Positions 22,601 to 37,600 of a stretch of DNA of 64,000 nt are shown here, piece after piece (the stretch's first letter is position 1; each line of letters opens with the position of its first letter). Both the position numbers and the translations under genes were made by a program. Below the pieces are notes generated by a model that was not told the origin of the DNA, searched no databases, and worked only from the letters and a program-made list of their open reading frames with translations. The stretch comes from Mesaphorura yosii (lineage: Eukaryota > Arthropoda > Collembola > Poduromorpha > Tullbergiidae): contig WIXG01000138.1 of NCBI GenBank assembly GCA_009869945.1, positions 118,463-182,462 on the forward strand, in the 5' to 3' direction.

Positions 22601-25600
22601 ATTTGCAAATTTGAATATATGCAACACGCGCTTGGCAAAAGAAGTTAGTTCCACTATACTGAAGGGGAAGACAAGGTAATTAGGAGTGAGGAGTCATTGA
22701 GCGCCACATCTGTGGCTGTGGCCTCTTGACCCGTCTCTTTCGCGAAAAATCCTTCCAAATGGCTACAACGCGCTGCAAGAGTTAGAACTAAAGTGTCAAC
22801 ATGCTTTCATTCTCAACCGAACCCGAGACCAGACCAAGACAAGGCATTACACTCATCATCAATCAAGATTCAAGGACTCAATTAAAATACCAATAAACAT
22901 TAATTTGATGACTTTTGCTCTTCTCTGACATGAACCGTAGAGTTATGACTTTTACTTTCTTGCGGCGTTCCTCAGTAAACTATTGATTGTCTTGCTCTGA
23001 TAAGGAATCTGAATTCCTTCCCGGACTGGTTTTTCTCATCATGTTTTTATTACGCAGTGCGATACGAACCGAAAGAAGTGAGGTGAAGTTTGCAGCTTGC
23101 TACTTTGACTTTGCGGTAACTGTAAACTCGAGTTTAAATGATTTTATGGACTTGCTTCAGCTCAAGCCTCGCGATATTTCTTGGAACGGCAGTTAAACGT
23201 CAAGTCAGAGAGTATTCACTTTCAGCTTTAATAACATGCAATTTGAAACGCTCAACATCAATTTTTTTGCGGACGTGTCAAGAATGCCAAGCTACGAAAA
23301 TATGATGACCTGCCTTTTATGGAGTGAGCTATTGATTGGATTTAATGGCCCTGATCAGCGAGTGAAAGCAATTGTTTCGGAGTTTGGACATGGTTGATGT
23401 CATTATTATCTCCCTTCAACATGAACACAACAAGTCATAAAAGCTTCAAGTAACGTTATGTTTACATCAGACACAATAACAATTCGTGTAAAGAAACGCA
23501 GCTTACCTGAACGACTGATAAAGTTGTATCTTGCTCGTGGTGAAATGTACGGTGAATTTCCGGACGTCATGATCGCGGAGTCGGAGTCTGAATGATAGCC
23601 GGACAAATCACTCGAGTCGTCTTCGTAATTCTCGTCAATTCCACCTGCTTCATGAGCGACTTCACGCATCATCTCCAAAACCTACCACAAAAGGCATAAA
23701 TAACAGTAAGAGCTGTCAAGCGAAGGAGAATTAACAACGCGCATAATTAGGAACAAATATCACGTAAGTCGCATCATGATCACTTGTCAAATCTTGTCAT
23801 TGTCATTACATTGTCTTTCAAACTGTTGTGAATGGCGCAATACACATTAATTGATAACAAGACAGCAAAAGTCGTAAGTGGTACGCAGTCTAATCATAGA
23901 GAAAGTTTCGCATTCAAATAATTGCAAATTGAAATGGAATTATCGAAACAAGATATCTTCTGAGTGCAGGAGTGGATGAAGGTGCATATTAAACGTGTCA
24001 TTTCCATTCGAAAAAGGATTGTTTCGCTAATTATCCATTGCCTTTAATTATCGTTATCTTGATCACGATGCGCGCCGTGCCCACATGCTAAAACAAAGGA
24101 CAAGCTACCCGACTGGCAGTGGTTACAAATATTTTAATGTCGTGTCCAAGTCATATCTTTCGCTGAGATAAAAAGACGATGTTTAGGTGCGGAGTCAGGC
24201 CCTGTGCTGCGAAGAATTGCACGCGTGAATGTGAGTTCATTCGAACTGCGAGCTGATATCAAATGAGAACAACTTAAACATATGTACAATGTCATTGTTG
24301 CCTGTTCCTTGTTCCCAATTGTCTGTGACTGTGCGTTAAGCTTCCTAATTAAAGTATCGTGTACGATTAGGCATATAATTATGCTCATTTCAAATTCGAA
24401 TAAGATTTTTGCAACGCGCACAGCAACGCAGAAGCACCAACAGTGCAAAAAAGAAAGCATAGCGATGATTATGATTACATTAGGAAAACAAGTCTCATAA
24501 TTACATCCTTCACTCACTTTGCGCTACGTCGAGCCAGCCGAGATTCGCCTGGGAAAGAATTTCAAGACTCAAATCAATTATAATTGCATTGTGCACGTAA
24601 ACAGCGAACATGTGATTAAATTCGTTTACGAATGCAAATACTTATTTAATTTGGCCAGGAGCAAACTGAAACAGAATCTCCGTAATCTTCAACTTGTTGT
24701 TATAAGAGATGTTGCAATTTCTCGGACAGAAGTACAGTACAAATGTACGAATTATTCGGCGCAGAACGCACCTGAGCGTACTCCGCTTAATTACAGTGTC
24801 AAGGAATTGATTTTGTTGCTCTTTGCACAATTATGCCAATTAATTGATACATGCGTAAAACAAGCAAGCAATTGAATGCCAAGATTCTGCAATTGTTACG
24901 AAAATTCTACAATTCTAGTTCAAGGCAGAGTGCTTGGCACGCATGAAAACGGCGTCGTGAATTAAATTAGTTGGCAGTAATTGACGAGATAATCACCGAT
25001 GAAACTTAAAGACCTGAATTTGCAACGTAACACAAAAATAGAACCTCTTGACGAGATTGGGCAGCTGCGTATACGCGACGCACCTGATTCGAAATTGTAC
25101 CATGACTGAAGCCGGCCGCAATCACAATCCGTGAATAAAGTCATAACACTAAAAAGAAGTAACGGATCAGACGACTATTCTACTCTGTCTTTGAGATGAA
25201 ATCTGACATTAACAACGATAATAATGATATACATGAAGATGGGGAAGAAGACGAGGACGAGGGTGAAATAGACTTGAATTAATATGCTACACATTAGTGT
25301 TCGGAGTGTACGCGTCAGAGAACAATTTTTATAGTGAAAATCCCGCATCTGCGACTGTGCGTGGAGGAATTATTCAATGAATGAATGACCAGAAAATATT
25401 AACCAATTTACAGTTGTGTCGTGTAAAATATGAAATGGTAATGATAAATATAAATACCGAGAAGGAGTTGCTTGGTCGCTGTCCCTCGCTGCATTTGCTC
25501 AGCGTCTTGCATTTACCTTATTAGCACACATTCTTACAATTATCTGCGGTGTATCAAATTTGTACGCTCAGGAAAATCTCAAGTCATCGTGATCATCATC

Positions 25601-28600
25601 ACGCTGATCTCACGTTTCATCTTCATAACCACAATCACCGCTGCTGCTGCTGATTTTTAGATGCCGGTGCTGAGTAAATATGAACCGAGTATTTAACCAG
25701 ATGATGAGCATGGGATGAAATGAAGGAAGGATATGAAGCCAGATGGTGTGATGAAAAATCAAGATAAAGAAGCGACTCAGTTTACTCAACATGTAATTTG
25801 TACGGTGATCGTTTTCTTATACATTTCAATTGTACCTAATTTTACGAGCATTGTGACAGTAGAATCCGTACTTTTCTTTACGTACGAATAGTCGACGTAG
25901 CTCGTTCGCGTCGAGATTGCCGAGAAGACTGTCTGCAGTCAGTTCATACGAACCTACGCGTATAGCATCAACTCTAGGAAATAAAATTCAGAACACGTAC
26001 GTAAGATTAGCAAAACTTGAAGCCATGTGATTGATTTTATCGCAATTTGCTTCTATGGTTTCTGGCTTTTGTGTGCTTAATCAATCTTGCGTTACGAGTG
26101 ACATTTTCTTTTGTCATTCAGCTTAGGCCTATTTTATGACAATACAGAATTTATTGCCCAGTACACCGTATCAGTGTTTAATGGTCATTTGAGTGCACAT
26201 AATAAACTTTTACTTTCTGGTAATGGCAGACACGAAAATCAATCACAAATGCCCTGAGCCTGAAACGAAACTTATAGTTTAAAGATTGTTAAGAATTTGT
26301 ACTGAGTACAAATTTTCAAAGGCTTAAATTTATAAATAAAAGACCATAATGTGAGGCCACAAGCGATAAGAACGTGGGGAAGGAAGAAGGACGTGGTTCT
26401 TTTCTTTATGCAAATTCGTATTGTGAAATGATTCGAGCACGCGTGGAAGTGGAGCAGTAATTTGTCACAAGCACAGATCGCAGTCTCGTGCAATTCTAGA
26501 CAAGACGAGGATTTGACGAGCCAAAGGATGCTGACGCCGGTGAATGTAAACTGACACGCGAAAACAAAGAAAAATTAATTAGCTGTATGAATTTCATCAT
26601 TACTGGACGGCAACCACGGCACAGATTTTGATTACAATTGCATAACTTGATTACACCCATGTGCAATTTGTAGCGAGTGCGTTCAATTTGCGTTGCAAGT
26701 TGTCTAATTGCGAAGCAAAGTCCTCGACTAGCTACATGCGATTCTTCTTTTAGCGTATGACATTTCACACGACAGATGCAAAAATTGATTGCAAGAATTC
26801 AAACACAGTGAAAATAATGCACCGCAACTAGAAAACTTTTGAACATCTTTATTTCTGAGTTGCCGCAGTTAAACTCGTTATGCTTTAGTTTCTTGAACGC
26901 TTCGGCTGTCTGACTTGCCATCGAAATGGATGGCCAGCTCTATTTTATTGACATCGCGAGTATGAATTGAACATGCAACACAATGTCGTAAAAGCAAAGT
27001 GAAACCTGAGTGGAAATTAAAAGTTGATCTGTGTACGCGTAATGCCCAAACAAAGAGCTGCAATTAAATGATAGTGATATTTGATGTGATGTTGTTCTTG
27101 ATAAGAGAATAAGCACGATTGCTAATTACCAATTAGACTGTACTCGCTGTAACTGTTTCTTGAGAATGTCACAGTCACATAAATTATGACCAGTTGCAGG
27201 CGTGTCGAATATTAATGCTGATGCAGATGAAGATTACGCGCACACATATGATTACTCACCTGTTTACATCCTCTCGAATATCTCATTAAAAGTGGTGCAA
27301 CAATCGACTCGTAGGTTATGTCCCCAGCTTCCTTTCGCAATTGTGTGAACTGAAACAGAGCCTCCTTGTCGCACTCGATACGGCGTTGTAGAATGCCAAG
27401 TAAAATGTCGAGACAGTTGTTGTCGAGCGTCGGTTCCACAACATTTAAAAGCGATTTGTTTTTTATCAGTCGGTCCTGAATCTCTTCGGCCCTGCAAAAA
27501 CATGTCAAGTAACAGAATCAGAAGATTGCATCGACTTCAGATCAAAACGGTCATATTCGCGTTCCCGTTTACAAATCGTGTTGGTTTGTAAGTGCTAGCT
27601 TGAGAAAATTTGGAGAAAGAATTTGATTGCATTCCTGGGAATCTACGATCTGAAAGCTATAGTGTTCTGGCACGGCAGATGCGAGCAAAGGTTACTTAAT
27701 ACTAATTCAGACGTGCAACACTGCAATTAAATCAAGGAGCCGACTTCACTTTATTCTCATCTTTTAATTGTAACTTGGCGTGCCCTGAACCCATGAGGCG
27801 ATTCCAAGTACCGCCAATAGACACAGACGCTAGGTTCGAATTCCCGTTGCCATTGCGCAGTTCCTTTTATTTTCAATTAACTTTCATTGGACCACCTGAA
27901 GAAATAATTGCCTCTTTAAAGCGTTTTATGGATTTCAGCAGCAGACTGACTACAGTTACTGCTGTGAAGGAGGCCTCGTTATGTAATCCATTACGACTTG
28001 CCGGAGGATTAGCGAGATGAGTTTTTGCTGCACATATGTGACTGAAATGAACGCTCTGTGATCTCTTTCACAAAGAGTTAGCTTATTGTGAACCGCGCAC
28101 GTCTAACGGTAAAAAAATCAAAATCGCATTTGAAGTGCGCGGGTTTTTAGGAGCATTCATCGTCGAGGATAATCGAATTGTGCCTCTGCTGCTGTGATTA
28201 ATACGTGTTTTATTGCCGCTTTGTTTAATGATTGCGCAGCACGCTGAGAAGGCAGAATTCATTTATCTAGAATTCCGGTATTCGACACTGAATGAGAATG
28301 TGAGCATTGCTCTCAAGAAGTGCGCAAGGAATTTTTGAGTACGTACTTCAACGAAAGTTGCCTTTGGTGTGAAGCTTGAATGGGTGCAGGTCCATGTACG
28401 ACTGATTTTGGGTTATTCTTTGCGGCCAATGCCAAATCCTCGAGTTTCTGCAGTGCGCCCTTGTACGTGTCCACAACTCGGCGAAACTCCAACTTGAGAG
28501 CGTCATGCAGCGGAAGAAGCGACTCGTCCGTTGTTCCAACGAGACCGTGCTGTCCCATACCCTCAACCGCCTTGTCCAAAGTACGCCTTCGTTGTTGCAG

Positions 28601-31600
28601 TGTTTTCATCATTTTAGGCTCAGCGAGCACAATCACCTGAAGAATCTTCTTGCAGCCAATTGTGAACGGTCCAAGCGACTCTCGTCTGTTTCTCATCTGA
28701 GCAAATAGAAAACATTTCATTTAGAGCAAGATAGCCCTGGGAAAATTCAATTGAATTTGCATCACTCCATTTTAGATATAGATGTACGAGCAACTCGCAG
28801 ATGCATCTACAGGTGAGGCTTATTTCTGTCAATTCGCTTCCGTGAATTAAATTATAATCTTTTGTGTGCCGTTGTGCAATCTTTGAAGCTTCTTTAGACA
28901 GAACAGAGATTCCCCTCACTTTTTGTCCGCACAATAATTATTACTGCTCGAAATCATGGCAGCAGATTAAGATGCGTTCTTTCCCTTGTCGTCATGGGGT
29001 GAAATTACAACAAAAAGAACGTTTCGTCAGAGGTTATTTCAGACTTCAGTCTAATTTCTGCAAGGCGTGTTATTTATCATAATCTAGTCACACACAACAC
29101 AGCTTCTGTCTTCGTCATCCCAGCATCAACACTCAAAAACCAGTGGCAATCCGGCTCTACTTTGCTGAGGTTTGCATGAATTTGTTGAACCAAAATTTTA
29201 AGCACGACACGGTTGGAAGTCGCCCGACTGACCGAAGTCCATCTTTCACGCGAGACGCTGAGGAGATGGGATACGCAACTTCGAATCGCAATTTCATTCT
29301 CATTCTGTTGAACGTCTTTTGTTCCTTTTGTTCAATTATATTACAGTGTTTATGTTTCATATTTCTTTCAGTATGTGCTATAAAATTCTAATTTTAAATA
29401 CTAAGTCGTGCTCAGTCGTCTTCCGAACACGAACGCCTTGAGGTTGCAATCCACGCTCGACCACTCCGCAATGGACGATGATGGCGAGTATTTATCAGTG
29501 GTTAATTTTTTGCAATATCTTGCACACTGTAGGGTTGCAGATTCATTTAGGATGGCCTACTCTACTACACCATTTTCCTTCTATCTTCCCTTTGTCTATT
29601 GTATTCTCGTACTTTTGCAAAAGCAATAAAGCGATTTGTAAATCTTGAAAGAAACACATGTACATATGGTTTAACGCATAAATCGCCTGTAATGAGGTAA
29701 CGACCGCCTCTGGAATTTCGACATATTGTCTCCACTACTTCAGGTGTAGCAACACACCCATTCAGTGTTCTTGAATTGTAGGAGAAGCTTCGAAAGAATC
29801 TGCGGTCATTTTTACCCAAGAATCCACGAATGAGTTAAACCCAAACCTCAAAGTGTTACGTGAAACCTTTAGGAGCTCAGCCTTGCCGTGAATCAATGGC
29901 ATAATGGCAATTAAGTGTAACAGGTCTCGAGCTACGGCTGCAATTTGCAATTATTATGATGCATTTTATTACAAGGCGTTCGCTGTGATTGCCATAAAAC
30001 ACGATTACGTGCACGCAGAAATGCAGCCAGCAGTTCCTGAATTATGAATAAAGTGTGTAATATGCCATAAACAATCTGTAAGGCTGCTTTCTGGTCTCCT
30101 GCCTACTTTGTATACTGCTCCTAGCGACTGAATATAATTACGGTCATGATTTTATTGGCGAGCATCACCGACACGATTCACAGCAAGCGGCCACGAAAGT
30201 ATAAATAATATCCAACCATAAAAATATTCATAATGGAAACAATATCGTAATTATGTGCGTTAATGGCATTCCTCTCCTGCTCCTCCGTCGTGAAGAAGAC
30301 ACAGATTGTGCATAATTTTCTCATAATTTAAAAAATACACACACTTGTCAGGAAAGTCCTTCGTTCGAGAATGCTGCGATTGGCGCACCATCCAAAATCT
30401 GTATTCATTTCTATTTCCTCCGTTTTTGAAAGTCAGTGTATACCATCCTCATATTTATTTACACTGTCTCAGTCATAAAAGTACCCTGTCTGAGTTTCCA
30501 TCGCTCGCGGAACAAGAAGGAAAGTTCAAAGTTTATAATTACGTATCGCGTTAATAACTTTATAATAAGAGAAATATGTGAAGATGAAACAAAGAGTACA
30601 CTAAGTATTAAGCCCATCTTCTTTCGTGCCATTCAATTATCAGGGTGTTGAATAAGTGGGCAGCGGGAACTCTGTGACGAATGCTGATTGAAAACATGAT
30701 GAATGAATTTATTAATTGTCAGTGCACGGAGAATGCGAGTACCCAATAAATTACTATAGATGCATCTGCATCTGCTTACCGAAACAATTAATTCTTATTT
30801 GTATTTATTACCTCACGAACCATTTCTTCTCGCGAAAAGAATTTCACCATGTGCATAACAATCGCCTCTGGTCGCAGCACCTTGAGACTCACACCCGGTC
30901 CATCAGACGCGAAAACCTGTCAGAATTAATAATCACAAATTACAAAAAATTCAATTTAACAATGCAAAGAATAAATTAATTGCTTGTTTGCGTTCTTGGT
31001 TGAAGATTCGTACCACTAAACTACATTTGGCATCCTTCTCATGCTTAATGCAATCATGCTCGAGCCGTCATCAATGAATTTACCTTTGTGTAAAGTGCTT
31101 CCATGATGGGCAGCGAGTGGGGCATCGCCTCGACAAAGATGTCCAACGGAAGCTCTCGCAGAATGATTCGAAATGTTCCAATGCTCAGCCGATGAATGAA
31201 GCTCGCGGCCTCGCGGTACTGCGCGTGCTCGTACAGCAGCAAAACCTGCAACGTGCGTAAGAGTATGAATTAAATCAAGCCAAAGTTACAGTGCGGGTAC
31301 TTGACAGGTTGCTTACAGGAACTGTTTTCTTAAAATTTGAGACCACACGCAAACTCGCATGAAACGTGAAATATGAAACCCAGTTGGGCTAATTTCAGAA
31401 ATGAGCATTCGAAATTCGATGTCACGCTCTCTTCAACTGCATGGCGTACAAGAATGGGTAATTGGAATGGAGTTGGGGGAATGTAAACAAAACCACGGCG
31501 AGTTGCCAAATAAATCGAATATTTCATGTAAATTAAGTTTCTGTTTATGTCAAAAGTTTATTCGGAACAAAAATTGGCGCTTCAGCGTGCTGAATCTCTA

Positions 31601-34600
31601 AAGTTATTCAGAAAGTATCAGCGACAATGACATCGACACCTTTTGCGCATGCATGACCTGTGCACCGCGGGTTTGAAGTTTTTGCGATGAATGGATAAAA
31701 CTCAGTGAGCAGAAACGATGTAATCCGCCATCATCTATTAACGCTGTTCTCACATGAGATTTTCTAAGAAAAAATAAAGGAAGCAGATCATCTTTTATTT
31801 TCACTTGTGCAACTTTTATTGTTCTTTTCCTGAGTGCGGTTTCACTTTTGCTCCGCGCCGCTACACTGCCCTGACAAGCCATAAACGTGTAGACTCATTT
31901 ATGACTGGCTGACTGGTACCAATTTTGCATAGGCAACTTCGTGAGCAGAACGTCAGATGGAAATTAGAAACTGAAATTTGAGAACTGCCATCACAATTTT
32001 GCAGCGGTGACATTTGCGCTTATTTCTCTCGCATTAATTTAAGTATGGGAAAATTGCTTTGGTTTTTTCTCCTGGGGAGGTTCTGGCAGCACAGAAATTG
32101 CTCTGAGTTTATGTGCTGAACTCTACGCGTATTCTTTTACATGTGCAAATCGCAATTTAAATTTGGCCTGGCTTCCTCCAATTACGGAACTCGCTATTTG
32201 TCATTCAAAAGTCGTGATCAAGGAGTTAAGAAGGAGCGAACTGAGGGACGTAAGTAGGTTGTGTCGTCGTAAGAGACTCGAATGAGCTTGTGACAGAGAC
32301 CTCATATTTGTAATGAATGGTTTTGCTTTCTATCTGCAATTCGCAATGCACATCAGCGCATCTTGCTAATATTCCCGCATTGTCGTTTAGTAAGGAGTCG
32401 GACGGAGTGTTGATGTCGATAGTGATAAAGAGTTGATGCGTACTCATGTTTTTGTGTTTGTACTGAGACGGGGATGACAATGATGATGAGAGTTAGAGTA
32501 TCAATGAGGAATTGTAACTAGAACAGGAGCAGTAGTGGCAACGGAACGGCGATAGAGAAGGATGACGGATATGGAGTGAGGACACTCCCTCTCGCCGAGA
32601 TTTGAATAATAAGCAATTTGTACTCATCATATCCTCATCAATCAATCAAATCCGCCGCACGAGATGAACGACGATTGTAATGACAGTGCTAACTCTTACT
32701 TGGTTAGCAACGATTTAACTTTGCGTTATTATTACTAACCTTCTTCACAGCCAGTCTTGGGCTGACGTCCGCTATCGTCATGGATGAAACTCGCGATTCA
32801 GACTCCAACAATCCAGGGCCAGGGAGTCCAAGAAGGTCGTACATGCCTGCAGTATGTCCGTTCAAGAGGTGAGCTGATCCAGCAACACTCACTGTATTGT
32901 TGCACATTCCGTAGCCATTTCCCCCGATGGTTGCCGCCGCTGCACCCGGTGGCAGGCACGTGAACAAGTCTCCAGCCAACGAACGCGACCAACGCGGGTT
33001 CCACTTCATTTTTTGCACCGGTCGTCGCTGATTTTTCTCCGGCTTGAACCTGCGTGTAAACATGTCGCACAAATTAATTTCCAGGTAGTCTGGCGTAGGT
33101 TAACCTTATTGTTCTGTCTTCACATGAGGCTACACTGTAACTGGTACTGATCTGGATCCAGAGCAGTACAGCTCGACAGGTGTTTGTCTTATTCGCGTTG
33201 TTGACTTGTTTGTACACAAGAGTAAGAAAAAAGCTCACGTAATCCAACGCAGCCTAATTCTGAATTTCAATTTCAAGCTACATCTTCGATAGTAGAAAGT
33301 GTAAATGTATGAAGGTTCGAATTGGTACTAAAAATACCTTTCTTTCTACAGGCGCCTTCCGAATAAATTTCAATAGCATTACATCACGACTCGAGCAACC
33401 CCTGCGCAAGATACGTGGTGTGCCGGTATGAATTACATGATGATTTATTACATTAGTGACTTGGAATAAATTTCCTCAATGGTCGTGACTCTGAATACAT
33501 TTAATTGTTTTTTTTATTTATGACTCTGTAGCCAGGAGTAAAGACCAGGAAGACAAGTGCGTCTTCTGCGGAGCGCAGAGTGCTTGACTTGTTGAATAGA
33601 GACCAAAATACTTCTGCTGCCCTTTCAAAGGCGTATCAGCAACTTTTACTTTTTGTGCATGATGATCGTGATTAAATTGCGGTGGTGACGCCTGGCGCAT
33701 TCATATTCATAAAACTCAGCTTCTTTTTTGGTGGCGTCCGCGTGAGAATTCAGTGCGCGCTTTCGTACAATAAATTATCACTTGAAGCCAAAACTCATCG
33801 TACTCGTCAATACAAGGCGGCAGCGCCCTACGCACATCAACATTGCTTGTGGCACTTGCAAATTTGCTTACAAAAAAGTGGTTATTGATTGTAAATTCGT
33901 GAATGTTTGACTAATGAGCATTTTATGAATCACGACGACATAAAATAAAGATGACAATAATAAACGCACAGAATAATGCATATTAATTATATTGTTGGCG
34001 ACAGTAACGGCGATTTCCTCGGAAACTTGCACAAAACCCAAGCACACAGGCGTCGAGGCGACAAACTTTCATTGCACATCCAAGTTTGTGAGATTTATTT
34101 TTACCAGGAAATCAAATTGCAGAAAGAAATTCAAGAAACTGATTTCACAACTTTACGAGCATACCGCTGTAAGTTGATTGGTATCATTGTCTAAGTAAAT
34201 GAAAAATTGTCGCTGTTTGTCTTACCTCATGTTGTCTGGAGCTCTTTGCAATTTATCCGCCATTTCGAACGCTGACATTCCAATAAGAAGTCACACCGAA
34301 TTGTAGCAATACAAACGAGCGCCTAACTGGAGCACTACTCCTGATCTCAGGCCTAGGATATGTGAGCTCGGGCTGGGAAAACTTGTTGATACGTTGGTGG
34401 AGAAATTTCACACGGGACTGAACTGGCGAACCTCGTCGTACAGGGTGGCTGGCCGAAAAGGAACTGTTAATTAACGTTTACATACTTTGTGAAGTTAAGG
34501 ACAAAAGACAAAGAGTTCACTTCACACCTGCTGCCGTTGCCGTTCTACGTTCGTGTGTGTGCAATCATAAGAAGTCTAATTCTGTCAAGTCATCCATTCA

Positions 34601-37600
34601 GCGATTCAGCGAGGCAAAGCAACACAACACTGACAAAGCAAGCCAAAGGCCTAGGCCAGACCGACAAGATTTTCAACCCGCTCTTGGCACACAACCCAGC
34701 TCATACGGGTGAGGATTTTTCTGTGTAACTCGTACTTACGAAATGACACTGCATCTCTCCAAATTCAATTCCTTTGCACCAGAGTTTGCCCTTACGTTCT
34801 TCGAACAATGGATTGCTTAAATTACACCCGTTCGCATTGTTTTCCGAGTAATTCTTCGCCCTCAACCCTTGAATTGTAAGCGTTTTCATCTCACCGATCT
34901 GATTCACTCATGACGTGAAGCGTACGAAACTTTGTTGCGCTTCAAATCCGACTCTGAGAACAAATGCCGTGCATGCGTGTGGGTGGGTGCAATTCCTTTT
35001 CGTACTCTCTCGGCTCTCGGATTCGTCGTTCTACCTTCATCGGGCTCAAATTGCCGTTTGTTACTGCAGCGAAAACATTGGATTCAAGTTCAAGGCACAA
35101 GATCGAATGACTAGATTATGAAGGATCGCATTACAAAATATTCGAGAACGAAATTTTAAGGAATTCAGCACCAAACCGCCATAAATTGGAAGCATCCCAC
35201 CGTTGCAGGAGGCAATTTGGTTCCTACTTTGATTTTAATTCGAAAATCCACCGCTTCAAATTGGTCCATGTAAATAAGGTGAGACGAGATGCGGCACGAG
35301 GAACGGGGAAGTGTTAGGACCAAGCAGGCTAACAACAGATTCTCCTTAATTTGTATTGTTGGGATCATTTCCCTTTGAATGCAACTCCTTTCACGTAAAA
35401 TATAAGACGAGACTTACGTCAACCTTGAAGACGAGACTCAATTGTGAGTGTGAATAAATGAATTCCACCGCTACTATCACTGTGATGAGCATTTTGTTCG
35501 AGAAAAGATGATGCAAGCATCGTACTCCTTTTGTGAACTACGAATAACAGGATTTTTGTCATTTGTCTTTATACGAGAAAAATTGGTGAAAAAGAGCAGA
35601 ATTGGAATTAGAGTTGCATTCTTCAAGGTGTTAACTCAAGTCTGCTTGGCAATGGATCATGCTCACTGCACATGCGCACATGGACCACTTGCGTTACGTT
35701 AAAGACATTCGCAACCACTCGCATTTCTCCCAAACTCGCCCTCCGCATTCCGCATGCAATTCTTCCTCTCGCTTGACTTTCAATTAATTTCACAGCAAGT
35801 AGAATTTGCAAATTACAGTTTTCGCTCTTGCCTCGTCTTATTATGTGCCTTTATAAATAGCCCAAATAGCAATGCTTTGAATGTATAGCATGATGAAGTT
35901 TCATAATTCTGTCCTTACAGCATGTAAAATGTGAAATTTCTTGCCTGTCAATGGTGATAATGAAAATGATGCTCACTCGTTCCCTTCTTACTGGCTTGCT
36001 TCTTGAAACTGGGTTGCACTCCGTAACCACAGACAATAACGACTTGAGTGCTCAAGTCTGAATTATACAAATTGTCAAGTTAGTGCGAATTCACTTTTTA
36101 TGCATTGCGAGCATTGTGTATTCCCTTTCAAACTTGAAAATATTAAGTGAAAATCCATAAATATTTCCTGAATTAAATGTAGCTTATTGCTTTCTCATTC
36201 ATTTCAGTTGTATCTGTTCAACTGTTCAAGATCTTGACTTGGCCCGTGTAAGGAATCTTTGCTTGGCCCCTCTTTTTTGATCAGATCACTACAATAGTTT
36301 AGCTGAGTTTCTTTTGCCATCGTTGCATCACGCACATGAGCAACACACTCGTATCCTTTCATGTCTGCATGTGCAAGTATAATCACAATTAATTCTAGAA
36401 CAACTTTATTATGTTATTTCGTGATTCCACCTTAAATTGTCCTAGCCGAATTTTGAAAAAAATCATGCACATTGTCCAATTTCCAGTAGTGTTATGCACA
36501 AATTGTCCAAACCTTCTTTATTAAAATTTTAATGCGAGAACATGTAGACATGTAAAGCAGAGCGAAAGTAAAAAAAAATGAGCGATTGTTTGCAGGTGAG
36601 AGATTTCAGTGAAAATTCTTCAAATATTAAAATGACAATGTGCATGAGCAGGTCGTACCGTCCAATTTTTCGTTGTGCAAAATATCAGGCATCGCTTGTG
36701 GTCAGATGAATCGTACTGTACCGACGGATGTAATCTTTGAACAGTTTCTCGGTTGCAACTGCTAACCAGCAGTTGGATATCTCGATTGGACAATTTGCAT
36801 ATCGACTCTGAAAACGACAGCTGAAAAAAGGATGCACATTGTCCAAAATTCTTTGGACAATTTCCAATTTTGTACGTCATCTTTTTGAGAATTATTATCT
36901 CATCAATTGGCAGTTGGTGTTGATTTCCTGTGCTTGCTAAGTTACCGAACCTGAAATGCATGTCGTATTCTCGTGAGTGTTACTGCCAGTGTCAATGCAC
37001 AGAGGAGCACGAACTTGCATACGAATTTCTTTTGTGAATTTCACGACTTAGGAAGGTAAGGCAGTTTCTGCGTTTTTGTTTCAGTGGTAAAAATACTCGC
37101 TAATCGCAAAAATACACAATAAAATTCATCTCAACTTAATTAGCAAAATTATATGTTAACTTGCTAATTTCCTATTCAAGCTAGTCGAGTCTTTGCATGT
37201 TTGTGATTCGGCAAGAAATCCTGCTTCTTAGACTAGGATTAGGCTTTCACATGTACTTTCTCTTTTGTTTTAGAGTGTGACTCACTATTAGGCATGTGAC
37301 TTAGTCAGGGTATCGACACTGTGGGTCGTGCACGCGTTCAGAATCAAAATTAGACAAACCGGGATCTTGATTTTACACCTTTGCGCTCTGTAAGCTGAGA
37401 TTACAGTTTAACTGTACATGCATTTCCCATTCAATGCCTTCAATTACTTTTACGCAGTTCCTGATTGCTCCTTGTAGTAACAATTGTAATAAAAGGTAAA
37501 CAGTACAGCCTTAATCCGATTACTTAATGTAATTGTAATGAAATTGACAACTGTGCGTTCGCTTTTCTCCATTCATTATCGACTACGCAGCTTAATCTCG

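Noticed and set aside
24519-24875. 118-codon open frame in an intron of the MIEAP-like gene (+ strand)
   Set aside because: It starts at a non-ATG codon, has no recognisable domain and lies in AT-rich intron sequence with no matching splice framework.
27775-28020. 81-codon + strand frame in an intron
   Set aside because: It starts at a non-ATG codon and shows no recognisable domain or nearby splice pairing.
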